Notes under the pieces: model-generated
What the model was told of the DNA's origin: nothing
Databases searched by the model: none
Seen by the model: the letters and a program-made list of their open reading frames with translations, nothing else
Part shown: positions 17,818 through 27,216 of the stretch, in pieces
Position numbering within the stretch: the first letter of the stretch is position 1
Layout of the letters: each line of letters begins with the position of its first letter
Made by a program: the position numbers and the translations under genes
NCBI RefSeq assembly: GCF_000467105.1
Contig: NZ_BATI01000007.1
Location: forward strand, 62,001 to 126,000
Direction: 5' to 3'
Length of the DNA stretch: 64,000 nucleotides
Origin: Aquipseudomonas alcaligenes NBRC 14159
Lineage (GTDB): Bacteria > Pseudomonadota > Gammaproteobacteria > Pseudomonadales > Pseudomonadaceae

Positions 17818-17941
17818 GGTGGATCCGGCGGGAGATGCAGAAAGGCGCGTTAGTCTAGCCCTGTCCGCCTGGTCAGAAAAGCTCGGCTTACCCGGCAGGT
17901 GGCTCTGCGCCTAGAATGGGCGCTTGCTACAGGAGCACCTC

Positions 17942-19072
17942 ATGCAGATTGTCGCCGACGAAAACATCCCCCTGCTCGATGAATTCTTTGCCGGTTTCGG
18001 CACCCTTCATCGCCACCCCGGCCGCGCCATCGACCGTGCCGCCCTGGGCGACGCCGAGGTGTTGCTGGTGCGCTCGGTGACCCGCGTCGACCGCGCGCTG
18101 CTGGAAGGCAGCAAGGTGCGCTTCGTTGGTACCTGCACCATCGGCACCGACCACCTGGACCTTGACTACTTCGCCGCGGCCGGCATCGCCTGGTCCAGCG
18201 CGCCGGGCTGCAACGCCCGTGGCGTGGTCGATTACGTACTGGGTTGCCTGCTGGCGCTGGGCGAACGGACCGGGCGCCGGCTGCCAGAACTGACCTACGG
18301 CGTGGTCGGTGCCGGCCAGGTCGGCGGTCGTCTGGTCGAGGTGCTACGCGGCCTGGGCTGGGACGTGCAGGTCTGCGATCCGCCGCGCCAGGCGGCCGAG
18401 GGCGGCGACTTCGTCGAGCTGGCGGAGATCCTGCGCGAGTGCGATGTGCTCAGCCTGCATACGCCGCTGGACGCCGGTACCCGCCACCTGATCGGCACCG
18501 AGCAGCTGCGCGCGCTCAAGCCGGGCGCCTGGTTGATCAATGCCAGCCGCGGCGCGGTGCTCGACAATGCAGCGCTCAAGGCGCACCTGCGCAGCGGTGC
18601 CGATCTGCAGGTGGCGCTCGATGTGTGGGAAGGCGAGCCGCAGGCCGATCCGGAACTGGCCGCGCTGTGCCAGATCGCCACTCCGCACATTGCCGGCTAC
18701 AGCCTGGACGGCAAGTTGCGCGGCACGGCGCAGATCTACCAGGCCTACTGCCAGGCCATGGGCCTGGCCGAGCAGGTGCAGCTGGACGAACTGCTGCCGC
18801 CGGCCTGGCTCGGTGCGCTGTCGCTGCACGAAGACGCCGCCATCGACTGGGCGCTGGCCACCCTGTGCCGCGCGGTATACGACCCGCGGCGCGACGATGC
18901 GGATTTCCGCCGCAGCCTGGTCGGCGATGCGGCGCAGCGCAAGGCGGCCTTCGATCAGTTGCGCAAGCATTACCCACATCGCCGCGAAATCGACGGCCTG
19001 CAGGTGCGCCTGGACGGTGATGCGCCGCATCTGGCGGCGCTGGTCGGAGCGCTGGGCTGCCGGGTGCTCTAG
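17942..19072 (+). CDS. pdxB: PdxB, erythronate-4-phosphate dehydrogenase
   Basis: PdxB oxidises 4-phosphoerythronate in the DXP-dependent route to pyridoxal 5'-phosphate. The 376-residue protein begins [16 protein letters not shown]. It has the D-2-hydroxyacid dehydrogenase fold with a Rossmann motif ([12 protein letters not shown]), the [11 protein letters not shown] loop, the catalytic-histidine segment TPHIAGYS and a PdxB-specific C-terminal dimerisation domain. I chose the ATG at 17942 because AGGAGCACC lies just upstream. Its stop overlaps, tail to tail, the stop of the small minus-strand gene. Confidence 0.95.
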   Translation: MQIVADENIPLLDEFFAGFGTLHRHPGRAIDRAALGDAEVLLVRSVTRVDRALLEGSKVRFVGTCTIGTDHLDLDYFAAAGIAWSSAPGCNARGVVDYVLGCLLALGERTGRRLPELTYGVVGAGQVGGRLVEVLRGLGWDVQVCDPPRQAAEGGDFVELAEILRECDVLSLHTPLDAGTRHLIGTEQLRALKPGAWLINASRGAVLDNAALKAHLRSGADLQVALDVWEGEPQADPELAALCQIATPHIAGYSLDGKLRGTAQIYQAYCQAMGLAEQVQLDELLPPAWLGALSLHEDAAIDWALATLCRAVYDPRRDDADFRRSLVGDAAQRKAAFDQLRKHYPHRREIDGLQVRLDGDAPHLAALVGALGCRVL

Positions 19073-19242
19073 CCGGCCTGGCGCTTCTGCAGGCTCTGCT
19101 CCAGTTCGCGGCAGGCCTGCAGGATCATCTGCTCGGTGATGGGGATTTCCCGCCCCTCGGCATCGATGATGGCGCCGCCGACCGGCTGCTGCGGGTTGAA
19201 GGGCAGAATACGCGCCTGGTTGGGCTGTTGAATGGGTTGCAT
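19069..19242 (-). CDS. small PA1571-family protein of unknown function
   Basis: Reading the minus strand gives a 57-residue protein starting [15 protein letters not shown], with a central [20 protein letters not shown] and a C-terminal helix of about 15 residues. An excellent ribosome site (GGAGG, 6 bp before the ATG) supports it. It resembles the short PA1571-type proteins of Pseudomonas and, as in PAO1, lies next to the ATP-NAD-kinase-like gene. The central IDAxGREIPIT segment looks like a conserved motif with no known function. Its last codon overlaps the pdxB stop on the other strand. Confidence 0.8.
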   Translation of the reverse strand: MQPIQQPNQARILPFNPQQPVGGAIIDAEGREIPITEQMILQACRELEQSLQKRQAG

Positions 19243-19360
19243 GGCGGCCTCCTAGTCTGACGATGGGCGCAGTCTAGGGCGGCCAGATGAAGGCGCGGTG
19301 ACAGAGCCGCGCGAGCTGAATTGAAGGGCGTGGCCGCTGCCGCGCCGCTGGGGAGTGGTT

Positions 19361-20473
19361 ATGAGCGTTTTCCATCTGGGCCTGATCATCAATCCGCTGG
19401 CCGGCCTCGGCGGCCCGGCGGCGCTCAAGGGCAGCGACGGCGTGGCCGCCGAGGCTCTGGCGCGGGGCGCCGAACCGCGCGCGGCGGAGCGCACGCGCAT
19501 TGCCCTGGAGTGCTTGCGACCGGTGGCCGAGCGCCTGCAGTTCATCACCTTTCCCGGGCCCATGGGGGCGGACCTGCTGGCGGAGCTGGGCTATGCCCAC
19601 CGCGTGCTTGGCAGCCTGGGCCAGGGGCCGACCACGGCGGCGGACACCCAGGCCGCGGTGCGTGAGCTACAGGATGCCGGCTGCGCGCTGATCCTGTTCG
19701 CCGGTGGCGACGGCACGGCGCGCGACGTGTGCAGTGCGGTGCGCGAGGAGCAGCCGGTGCTGGGCATTCCGGCCGGGGTGAAAATCCATTCCGCGGTCTA
19801 TGCCATCAGCCCGCGCGCCGCCGGGCTGATGGCCCTGCGCCTGATCGAGGGCGGCTTGGTGCGCCTGTCCAGTGGCGAGGTGCGCGACATCGATGAAGCC
19901 GCCCTGCGCGACGGCAAGGTGGGCTCACGGCATTACGGCGAGATGTGCGTGCCTGTCGAGGGCGAGTTCATGCAGCACGTCAAGCAGGGCGGCATGGAGT
20001 CCGAGGAGCTGGTGCTGGTGGACCTGGCCGACTGGCTGGCCGAGAGCTGGGAGGAGGGCGTGCGCTACGTCTTCGGCCCCGGCTCGACCCTGCATGGCCT
20101 GGCGCAGAATCTGGGGCTGGAGACCACCTTGCTGGGCGTGGATGTGATCGAGAGCGGCCAGGTGATTGCCCGTGACGTGACCGAGGCGCAGCTGTTCGCG
20201 CTGATCGACGGTCATCCGGCGCGCCTGCTGGTCACCGCCATTGGCGGCCAGGGCCATATCATCGGTCGCGGCAACCAGCAGATCAGCCCGCGCGTGCTGC
20301 GTGCCATCGGCCTGGAGCACCTGCGGGTGATCGCCACCAAGCGCAAGCTCGGCACGCTCGAAGGCCGCCCGCTGCGGGTGGACAGTGGCGATCCAGCGCT
20401 GGACGAGGCCTTCCCCGACGCGGTACGGGTGTGGTCGGGGTATCGGGAAGAGCTGCTGTACCCATTGGCATGA
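19361..20473 (+). CDS. ATP-NAD kinase / AcoX-like family protein
   Basis: The 370-residue cytoplasmic protein has NAD-kinase-fold signatures: an N-terminal GLIINPLAGLGGP loop and the nucleotide-binding G115-G-D-G-T119 followed by ARD. It belongs to the COG3199 group (PA1572-like, related to AcoX), which is distinct from the housekeeping NAD kinase. Some members phosphorylate NAD, but the substrate of this one is unproven. The ATG at 19361 is preceded by GGGGAG; two upstream in-frame codons are less likely starts. It diverges from the small PA1571-like gene. Confidence 0.82.
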   Translation: MSVFHLGLIINPLAGLGGPAALKGSDGVAAEALARGAEPRAAERTRIALECLRPVAERLQFITFPGPMGADLLAELGYAHRVLGSLGQGPTTAADTQAAVRELQDAGCALILFAGGDGTARDVCSAVREEQPVLGIPAGVKIHSAVYAISPRAAGLMALRLIEGGLVRLSSGEVRDIDEAALRDGKVGSRHYGEMCVPVEGEFMQHVKQGGMESEELVLVDLADWLAESWEEGVRYVFGPGSTLHGLAQNLGLETTLLGVDVIESGQVIARDVTEAQLFALIDGHPARLLVTAIGGQGHIIGRGNQQISPRVLRAIGLEHLRVIATKRKLGTLEGRPLRVDSGDPALDEAFPDAVRVWSGYREELLYPLA

Positions 20474-20498
20474 AACTGCGCGACAAGGACGTTCGACG

Positions 20499-21983
20499 AT
20501 GAAGACTTTCAACAGGCTGTGCTGGCTGGCGTTCGTTGTGGCCGCACCGCTACAGGCGCAACCGAGCACCGCGGATTTCTGCATGTTCCAGGTGGGGCAC
20601 GGCAGCCGTATCGAGCGTGGGGCGAGCGTGCCGGTCCCGGATCTGCTCGAACAGATGATCGTGCTGGGCAACACCGCCAATCCGGTGTTCATCGAGTACT
20701 CGGGTGGGCAGTGGCATCTCGATCACGCCCAGCGCCTGGTGCCTGAGCAGGGCAGTGCGCGGCTGGCGACCCCGGAGAACAACTTCGCCGTGGCCCCGGA
20801 CGGCGCGATATGGAATGCATCGCTCGGCCGTCTGCATGTGCGCAGGCCGAGTGACGAGATATTCCAACCCGTTGCGCTGTCCGGCCGCCCCGTCATCCTG
20901 CCGGACCGCGCGCCCATCGCCTGGTCGACCCTGTATCAGGCGCCGGTGGTCGCGGGGCAGGAGGGGCTTTACCTGCTGCGTGGCGATCGCCTGGCGCCCC
21001 TGGTGCAGAGCCCGAGTGCAGGGCTGGGGCGTATCGTGTTTCTGCGCGACTTGCCGCACTTCAGGGCGCTGGCCATTGGCGACAGCGAGGATCGGTTCTT
21101 CCTGCTGGATGCCACAGGCCATCTGCGGCAGATGGGCCAGGTCGATGCCGATGATGGCTCGTGGTGGCGCAGTCGCGTGGCGGAGTTGCGCGAGCAGCAG
21201 GGTCTGCTGCTGTCCACCGACGATGAAAGCTACCTGGTGCCGATGCAGCTGCAGAATGGAAACTATGTGCCACAGCAGATGCGCCGGCAGAAGCCTGTGG
21301 TGCTTAGCCTGGGTGGGCATCCGGATCGCTCCGATACCGGGCGCTATTTCCCCTCCCTGGATCGCGTCCTGGCCTTCGGCCGCCTGGATGGTTTTTCGCC
21401 GTTCCGTCCAGGGGCCGCGCTGCAGCAGATGAGCGTCGATGGCTGGCAGCGCGTGCCGGACGGTGAGGAGGCCGTTCTCGGTAACGATCCTTACCTGCAG
21501 GAGCTGCCCAGTCGCCGGCAGTTGCTGATCAACGCCCTGGATCGCCTGTACCTGTACAGCCCGGAGTCTGGTTTGCGTGCCATACCGGACTCGGGCTCGC
21601 GAGATATCGGCAGCTATGGCCTGGCCACCGAGCTGGTCGAGCTGGACAGGGTGCTGGTGCGCGCGCCTTTTGGTTTGTACGAGCTGACGCGCGCTGGGCG
21701 GCTGAAACTGGTTGCGCCTATCGAAGCACTGGCAAACATGACGATCACCAATCTGGTGGCGCTGCCGGGGGCGCGCGCAGCCCTGCTGCTGACCGAGCAG
21801 GCGGCATTCGTCTACACGGCCGATGGCCGCTTGCAGCCGCTGCATGGCAGCTCCGCGCCGGAGTTTTCCCGTTCCAATGATATGGCCTTCGGTATTGCCG
21901 GGCGTAACCTGGCGATCTTCCAGGCCAACAATGGCCATTTCGCGGTGGCTGCGCGCGAGTCGGGTCACTGCCCGCAGGAGTAA
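20499..21983 (+). CDS. secreted protein of unknown function, probable beta-propeller
   Basis: I do not recognise this 494-residue protein. The first 20 residues (MKTFNRLCWLAFVVAAPLQAQ) form a clear Sec signal peptide, so it is probably periplasmic. The body has recurring short strand pairs of the type GLYLLRGDRLAPLVQ, RLYLYSPESGLRAIP, GLYELTRAGRLKLVA and FVYTADGRLQPLHG, spaced about 50-110 residues apart. This pattern suggests beta-propeller blades. Cysteines are few (positions near the start and the last ten residues), perhaps one disulfide. It starts 25 bp after the kinase-like gene, and the DUF1287 gene follows 6 bp after its stop, so the last two are very likely co-transcribed. Confidence 0.75.
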   Translation: MKTFNRLCWLAFVVAAPLQAQPSTADFCMFQVGHGSRIERGASVPVPDLLEQMIVLGNTANPVFIEYSGGQWHLDHAQRLVPEQGSARLATPENNFAVAPDGAIWNASLGRLHVRRPSDEIFQPVALSGRPVILPDRAPIAWSTLYQAPVVAGQEGLYLLRGDRLAPLVQSPSAGLGRIVFLRDLPHFRALAIGDSEDRFFLLDATGHLRQMGQVDADDGSWWRSRVAELREQQGLLLSTDDESYLVPMQLQNGNYVPQQMRRQKPVVLSLGGHPDRSDTGRYFPSLDRVLAFGRLDGFSPFRPGAALQQMSVDGWQRVPDGEEAVLGNDPYLQELPSRRQLLINALDRLYLYSPESGLRAIPDSGSRDIGSYGLATELVELDRVLVRAPFGLYELTRAGRLKLVAPIEALANMTITNLVALPGARAALLLTEQAAFVYTADGRLQPLHGSSAPEFSRSNDMAFGIAGRNLAIFQANNGHFAVAARESGHCPQE

Positions 21984-21989
21984 ATCTGC

Positions 21990-22574
21990 ATGCGTCATGC
22001 TTTCTATCTGTTGCTGGTCGCCTGGCTGGGCTGGAGTACCTCGCTGCAGGCCGCGACCATCGACTCCGCAAAGCTGGTTCAGGCCGCACGCAGCCAGGTC
22101 GGTGTGACCCTGGGCTACGACCCGGTCTATCGCCGGCTCGACTACCCGGGCGGTGACGTGCCGCTCGCCACCGGCGTGTGCACCGATGTGCTGATCCGTG
22201 CCTTGCGCCAGCAGGGGCTGGACCTGCAGAAGAGCGTGCATGAGGACATGCGCGCGCACTTCTCCGCCTACCCGCGCAACTGGGGGCTGCAGCGCCCGGA
22301 CCGCAATATCGACCACCGCCGCGTGCCCAACCTGATGACCTGGTTCAAGCGCCAGGGCCTGGCCCTCAAGGTCAGCGACAAACCGGCGGACTACCAGGCT
22401 GGCGATATCGTTACCTGGGACCTGGGGCGCGGCCTCACGCATATCGGCATCGTGTCCGATCGCACCAGCCCGGCGGGCGTACCACTGGTGCTGCATAACA
22501 TCGGGCGTGGCACGCAGGAGGAGGACATCCTGTTCGGCTTCGCCATCACCGGTCACTATCGCTTCGTCCGATGA
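21990..22574 (+). CDS. DUF1287 family exported protein, NlpC/P60-like
   Basis: The 194-residue protein has a signal peptide ending near LQAA (residue 22) and the DUF1287 pattern: DYPGGDVPLATGVCTDV, with candidate nucleophile C64, then HEDMRAHFSAYP and GLTHIGIVSDR with a downstream histidine. The Cys and His arrangement resembles NlpC/P60-type papain-fold hydrolases, so action on peptidoglycan or another amide in the periplasm is plausible but unproven. It follows the secreted propeller-like protein by 6 bp. Confidence 0.85.
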   Translation: MRHAFYLLLVAWLGWSTSLQAATIDSAKLVQAARSQVGVTLGYDPVYRRLDYPGGDVPLATGVCTDVLIRALRQQGLDLQKSVHEDMRAHFSAYPRNWGLQRPDRNIDHRRVPNLMTWFKRQGLALKVSDKPADYQAGDIVTWDLGRGLTHIGIVSDRTSPAGVPLVLHNIGRGTQEEDILFGFAITGHYRFVR

Positions 22575-22607
22575 GTTAGCATCGCGGCAGGCTTTCCGGA
22601 GGTCGCG

Positions 22608-23048
22608 ATGGCTCTACCACCCCATATCCAGGCCGGCGAGCGTGTGGTGCTGTTCGACGGTGTGTGCCGGCTGTGCAATGGCTGGGCGAAGTTCCTGATC
22701 CGCCACGACCGCGAGCGGCGCTTTCGCCTGTGCTCGGTGCAGTCCGCCGAAGGGCAGGCGATCCTCGCCTGGTTTGGCCTGCCCACCGATGCGTTCGAGA
22801 CCATGGCCTATGTCGAGGGCGAGGCGCTGTTCGTGCGTTCCGACGCCGTGCTGCGCATCGTCGCCCAGCTGCCCGGCGCCTGGCGCTGGCTGGCCTGGCC
22901 GCGCATCCTGCCGCGCGCCTTGCGCGACTGGTGCTACGACCGCATCGCGCTGAACCGCTATCGCCTGTTCGGTCGCTATGACAGCTGCCTGCTGCCGGAC
23001 CCGGACCACCAGGGCCGTTTCCTCGACAGCGCCGAGCCGCGCTCATGA
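22608..23048 (+). CDS. DCC family thiol-disulfide oxidoreductase-like protein (DUF393)
   Basis: The 146-residue protein carries the DCC signature FDGVCRLCNGW, with D17, C20 and C23 forming a thioredoxin-like CxxC. It lacks a signal peptide. Family members are presumed redox proteins with unknown partners. CCGGAGGTC precedes the ATG. The stop overlaps the start of the downstream ABC exporter by 4 bp (ATGA), so the two are translationally coupled. Confidence 0.88.
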   Translation: MALPPHIQAGERVVLFDGVCRLCNGWAKFLIRHDRERRFRLCSVQSAEGQAILAWFGLPTDAFETMAYVEGEALFVRSDAVLRIVAQLPGAWRWLAWPRILPRALRDWCYDRIALNRYRLFGRYDSCLLPDPDHQGRFLDSAEPRS

Positions 23049-24823
23049 GCCTGCTGTCCGCGAGCCGGCGTGAGGCGCTGAGCCTGGCCTGGCGCTTTGT
23101 CGCGCCCTATCGCGGGCGGGTGATCGGCGCCTTGCTGGCGCTGATGTTCACCGCCGCCATCACCCTGTCCATGGGCCAGGGCATCCGCCTGCTGGTGGAC
23201 CAGGGCCTGGCCACCCAGTCGCAGGCCGCGCTGAACCACTCCATCGGCCTGTTCTTCGTGCTGGTGCTGGCCCTGGCGGTCGGCACCTTCAGTCGCTTCT
23301 ACCTGGTCAGCTGGCTTGGCGAGCGGGTGGTGGCCGATATCCGCCGCCGCGTGTTCGACCACCTGATCGACCTGCACCCCGGCTTCTACGAGAGCAACCG
23401 CGCCTCGGAGATCCAGTCGCGGCTGACCACCGACACCACGCTGCTGCAGACGGTGATCGGCTCCTCGCTGTCGATGGCCCTGCGCAACGGCATCATGCTG
23501 ATCGGCGGGGTGATCCTGCTGTTCGTCACCAATGCCAAGCTCAGCGCCATCGTGGTCTGCTCGCTACCGCTGGTGGTGGCACCGATCCTGATCTTCGGCC
23601 GCCGCGTGCGCGCGCTCTCGCGGCAGACCCAGGACCGCGTCGCCGACGTCGGCAGCTACATCGGCGAGACGCTGGGCCAGATCAAGACGGTGCAGGCCTA
23701 CAACCACCAGAACCAGGACCGCCAGCGTTTCGCCGGCACCGTGGAGGCGGCCTTTGCCACCGCCGGCAAACGCATCCGCCAGCGCGCCTGGCTGATCACC
23801 GTGGTCATCGTCCTGGTGCTCGGCGCCGTCGGCGCCATGCTCTGGGTCGGCGGCATGGACGTAATCGCCGGGCGCATCAGCGGCGGCGACCTGGCTGCTT
23901 TCGTGTTCTACAGCCTGATCGTCGGCATGGCCTTTGGCGCCATCAGCGAGGTGATCGGCGAGCTGCAGAGCGCGGCGGGTGCCGCCGAGCGCATCGCCGA
24001 GCTTTTGCGCACGCGCAACCTGATCACCACACCTGCGCAGGGCCAACAGTTGCGTCTACCCGCGCGGGTCAGCGGCGCGCTGCAGCTGCGCGGCGTGCAT
24101 TTCAGCTACCCGAGCCGGCCGGAGCATCCGGCCATCGATGGCATCGACCTGGCAGTACGGCCTGGCGAGACCCTGGCGCTGGTCGGCCCCTCCGGTGCCG
24201 GCAAGTCGACCCTGTTCGACCTGCTGTTGCGCTTCTTCGACCCGCAGCAGGGCGAGATCCTGGTCGAGGGCCTGCCGATCCAGCGGCTCGATCCGGCCGA
24301 CCTGCGCCGCTGCTTCGCTCTGGTATCGCAAAACCCGGCGCTGTTCTACGGCTGCGTGGCCGACAACCTGCGCTATGGCCGCCCCGACGCCAGCGATGCC
24401 GAAGTCGAGGCGGCGGCGCGCGCCGCCCATGCCCACGAATTCATCGAGCGCCTGCCGCAGGGCTACCAGACCCACCTGGGCGAGGCCGGGCTGGGGCTCT
24501 CCGGCGGCCAACGCCAGCGCCTGGCGATCGCCCGCGCGCTGCTCAGTGACGCGCCGATCCTGCTGCTGGACGAGGCCACCAGCGCGCTGGACGCCGAGAG
24601 CGAGCACCTGATCCAGCAGGCCCTGCCGGAGCTGATGCGCGGGCGCACCACCCTGGTGATCGCCCATCGCCTGGCCACGGTGAAGAATGCCGACCGCATC
24701 GCGGTGATCGACCGCGGCCGCCTGCAGGCCATCGGCAGCCATGCCGAGCTGGTGCTGAGCAACCCGCTGTATGCCCGGCTGGCCGAGCTGCAATTCAATA
24801 CCGAGCGCCGTGAGCGCGACTGA
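23045..24823 (+). CDS. MsbA-like ABC exporter, fused permease and ATPase
   Basis: The 592-residue half-transporter has an N-terminal type I exporter membrane domain with six helices (about residues 15-310) and a C-terminal ATPase. Walker A is G381-PSGAGKST-389. The signature [16 protein letters not shown], Walker [13 protein letters not shown] and the H-loop IAHRLATV follow. It should act as a homodimer exporting a hydrophobic substrate such as lipid or drug; the substrate cannot be told. The true msbA is usually near lpxK, which is absent here. It overlaps the DCC gene by 4 bp. Confidence 0.9.
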   Translation: MSLLSASRREALSLAWRFVAPYRGRVIGALLALMFTAAITLSMGQGIRLLVDQGLATQSQAALNHSIGLFFVLVLALAVGTFSRFYLVSWLGERVVADIRRRVFDHLIDLHPGFYESNRASEIQSRLTTDTTLLQTVIGSSLSMALRNGIMLIGGVILLFVTNAKLSAIVVCSLPLVVAPILIFGRRVRALSRQTQDRVADVGSYIGETLGQIKTVQAYNHQNQDRQRFAGTVEAAFATAGKRIRQRAWLITVVIVLVLGAVGAMLWVGGMDVIAGRISGGDLAAFVFYSLIVGMAFGAISEVIGELQSAAGAAERIAELLRTRNLITTPAQGQQLRLPARVSGALQLRGVHFSYPSRPEHPAIDGIDLAVRPGETLALVGPSGAGKSTLFDLLLRFFDPQQGEILVEGLPIQRLDPADLRRCFALVSQNPALFYGCVADNLRYGRPDASDAEVEAAARAAHAHEFIERLPQGYQTHLGEAGLGLSGGQRQRLAIARALLSDAPILLLDEATSALDAESEHLIQQALPELMRGRTTLVIAHRLATVKNADRIAVIDRGRLQAIGSHAELVLSNPLYARLAELQFNTERRERD

Positions 24824-24832
24824 GGAGTGGGC

Positions 24833-25939
24833 GTGGAAAAGGATTTCGGGGTGGTGGTGCTGGGTGGCTATGGCAACTTCGGCCAGGTCATCGTGCGTAG
24901 GCTCAGCGGCATTGCCGGCATGCGCGTCTGGGTGGCCGGTCGCGACCGCGCCAAGGCCGAGGCGCTGGCCGCGCAGAGCGGCAGCCAGGCGCTGCCACTG
25001 GACATGAACGCCGCGGACCTGGTCGAGCGCCTGCGTGCCACTGGAGCGCAGATGGTGATCTCCACCGCAGGGCCGTTCCAGGGCCAGGACTACCGGGTCG
25101 CCCGCGCCGCCATCGAGGCCGGCATGCACTATGCCGACCTGGCCGATGCGCGGGCCTTCGTTTGCGGCATCGGCGAGCTGGATGAAGCAGCGCGGGCCGC
25201 CGGGGTGCTGGTCTGCGGCGGTGCCAGCTCGGTGCCGGCGCTGGCCGGGGCGGTGATCGATGAGCTGCTGCCGCGCTTCTCGCGGCTGGACAGCATCTGG
25301 CATGGCATCAGCTCTTCGGAGAAGGCTCCGGGCGCTTCGACTCTGGCGGCGGTGCTCGACTATTGCGGCAAGCCGTTCCGGCAATGGCGCGATGGCCAGT
25401 GGCAAACCGTATACGGCTGGCAGGACCTGGCCCGCCACGACTTCCCCGCACCGCTCGGCCCGCGCTGGGTGGCCAACTGCGATATCCCCGATCTCGAACT
25501 GTTTGCGGCGCGCTATGCCGGCGTGCGCAGCGTGCGCTTCTCTGCCGGTGTCGGCCTGCGCATCACCCAGTTCGGCACCTGGGTGCTGTCCTGGCTGGTG
25601 CGTGGCGGCCTGCTGCGCAGCGCCGTGCCGCTGACCCGGTTCCTGCATCGCCGCGCCGTGTCGGTGGAGCCTTTCGGCGACGGCCGCAGCGGCATGTTCG
25701 TGCGACTCGAGGGGCAGGACCCGCAGGGGCAGCCGCTACGCCTGTGCTGGGAACTGCTGGCCGAGCACAACGACGGCCCCAATATTCCCTGCATGGCGGC
25801 CGTGGCCCTGGCGCGCAAGCTGGCTGCGGGCACCCTGCAGGCACGCGGCGCCATGCCCTGCCTGGGGCTGCTGACACGAGACGAGTACCTGGCCGAGTTG
25901 CAGGGGCTGGCGATCAGCAGCGCGCTGCGCCCGCTCTGA
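24833..25939 (+). CDS. saccharopine dehydrogenase-like NAD(P)-binding oxidoreductase
   Basis: The 368-residue protein starts with a Rossmann motif VVLGGYGNFG (G12-x-G14-x2-G17) and has the saccharopine dehydrogenase-like order: NAD(P)-binding domain, then STAGPFQGQDY, then a catalytic-type domain. The reaction is unknown; relatives include trans-acting enoyl reductases as well as saccharopine reductases. I chose GTG at 24833, 5 bp after AGGAG, over a GTG at 24827 that overlaps that site. It follows the ABC exporter closely and converges with the EamA gene with no gap. Confidence 0.8.
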   Translation: MEKDFGVVVLGGYGNFGQVIVRRLSGIAGMRVWVAGRDRAKAEALAAQSGSQALPLDMNAADLVERLRATGAQMVISTAGPFQGQDYRVARAAIEAGMHYADLADARAFVCGIGELDEAARAAGVLVCGGASSVPALAGAVIDELLPRFSRLDSIWHGISSSEKAPGASTLAAVLDYCGKPFRQWRDGQWQTVYGWQDLARHDFPAPLGPRWVANCDIPDLELFAARYAGVRSVRFSAGVGLRITQFGTWVLSWLVRGGLLRSAVPLTRFLHRRAVSVEPFGDGRSGMFVRLEGQDPQGQPLRLCWELLAEHNDGPNIPCMAAVALARKLAAGTLQARGAMPCLGLLTRDEYLAELQGLAISSALRPL

Positions 25940-26797
25940 TCAGGCGTGCTTGCGAGGGCGGATGGTCAATGCCGCTCCCGCCGAGGCGAGGATGATCGCG
26001 CCAATGGCCAGCCACTGCGTGGCGCCCAGGCGCTCGCTGAGGTAGATCAGGCCGGAGAGGGCGGCGATGGCCGGCTCCATGCTCATCAACACGCTGAAGG
26101 TGCGCGCCGGCATGCGCGTCAGGGCGACCATCTCCAGGCTGTAGGGTAGTGCCGACGACATCACTGCCACGGCCAGCGCCACCGGCAGCAGGTCGAGGGA
26201 GAAAAGGTCGCTGCCGACCGACCACAGGCCTACCGGGAACACCAGCATGGCCGCCACCAGGGTGCCGAAGGCCACGGTCTGCGCGCCATGGGCGGCGCCG
26301 GCGCGCTGGCCGAAGAGGATGTACGACGCCCAGCAGACACCCGCACCCAGGGCCAGGGCCATGCCCAGCGGGTCGAGGTGGTCGTTGGCGGACGTGTCCG
26401 GCAGCAGCAGCCAGAGGCCAAGCGCGGCCAGGGCGATCCAGACAAAGTCCAGCAACCGCCGCGAGCCGAACAGCGCCAGGGCCAGTGGGCCGGTGAACTC
26501 CAGGGCCACGGCGATGCCCAGCGGGATGGTCTTCAGCGACATGTAGAACAGCAGGTTCATCGCCCCCAGCGACAGGCCGTAGCCGAGCAGCGAGCGCCAC
26601 GCGGCGAAGTTCGGGCGGGCGCGCCAGGGCCGCATCACGATGCACAGGATCAGCGCGGCCAGGCTCAGGCGCAGCGCGGTGGTGCCCTCGGGGCCGATCA
26701 GCGGGAACAGGCTCTTGGCCAGGGAAGCGCCACTCTGGATCGAGGTCATGGCGATGATCAGCAGGGCGATGGGCAGGAGCAGGGTGGAGCGGGACAT
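25940..26797 (-). CDS. EamA/DMT family exporter, RhtA-like
   Basis: The 285-residue inner-membrane protein has ten predicted helices in two EamA repeats. It resembles RhtA, the threonine/homoserine exporter, in stretches such as LGAMNLLFYMSLKTIPLGIAVALEF and SALPYSLEMVALTRMP. I chose the ATG at 26797; an upstream in-frame TTG lacks a ribosome site. Export of amino acids or similar small metabolites is likely by family. The minus-strand ppnP gene and its terminator lie upstream. Confidence 0.85.
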   Translation of the reverse strand: MSRSTLLLPIALLIIAMTSIQSGASLAKSLFPLIGPEGTTALRLSLAALILCIVMRPWRARPNFAAWRSLLGYGLSLGAMNLLFYMSLKTIPLGIAVALEFTGPLALALFGSRRLLDFVWIALAALGLWLLLPDTSANDHLDPLGMALALGAGVCWASYILFGQRAGAAHGAQTVAFGTLVAAMLVFPVGLWSVGSDLFSLDLLPVALAVAVMSSALPYSLEMVALTRMPARTFSVLMSMEPAIAALSGLIYLSERLGATQWLAIGAIILASAGAALTIRPRKHA

Positions 26798-26822
26798 GGC
26801 GCGTTCCGAATGATGCGGCAAT

Positions 26823-26849
26823 AAAAAAACCGGCCACTGGGGCCGGTTT
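26823..26849 (-). terminator. Rho-independent terminator of ppnP
   Basis: On the minus strand AAACCGGCC pairs with GGCCGGTTT (positions 26827-26835 and 26841-26849) and is followed by a run of seven T. It lies 18 bp after the ppnP stop. Confidence 0.85.
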
Positions 26850-26866
26850 CTGCAACTCAGCCTAGC

Positions 26867-27148
26867 TTAGCGGTATTCGCACAGGTAGGCGGTGTCCACC
26901 GCTACCTTCAGCTGGAACTTGCTGTTGCCCGGCACGGTGAACTGGCTGCCGGCGGCGAAGGTTTCCCAGTTGTCGCTGCCCGGCAGCTTGACGGTCAGGG
27001 CGCCGGCAACCACGTGCATCACTTCCAGCTGCGCGGTGCCAAACTCGTATTCGCCGGGGGCCATCACGCCGATGGTGGCCGGGCCTTCGGCCATGGCGAA
27101 GCCGATGGATTTGACGGTGCCGTCGAAGTATTCGTTGACCTTGAACAT
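26867..27148 (-). CDS. ppnP: PpnP, pyrimidine/purine nucleoside phosphorylase
   Basis: The 93-residue single-domain cupin begins [17 protein letters not shown] and has the DUF1255 pattern [23 protein letters not shown] and [13 protein letters not shown]. PpnP (YaiE) phosphorolyses a wide range of nucleosides to free base and ribose-1-phosphate in the cytoplasm. GAGGAGCC lies 5 bp before the start. It has its own terminator. Confidence 0.93.
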   Translation of the reverse strand: MFKVNEYFDGTVKSIGFAMAEGPATIGVMAPGEYEFGTAQLEVMHVVAGALTVKLPGSDNWETFAAGSQFTVPGNSKFQLKVAVDTAYLCEYR

Positions 27149-27216
27149 GGCGGGCTCCTCGGAAAGGGTCAAAAAAGGCCCGCCAGTATGCCCAAGGCTG
27201 CGATTGGCGTCAGCCC

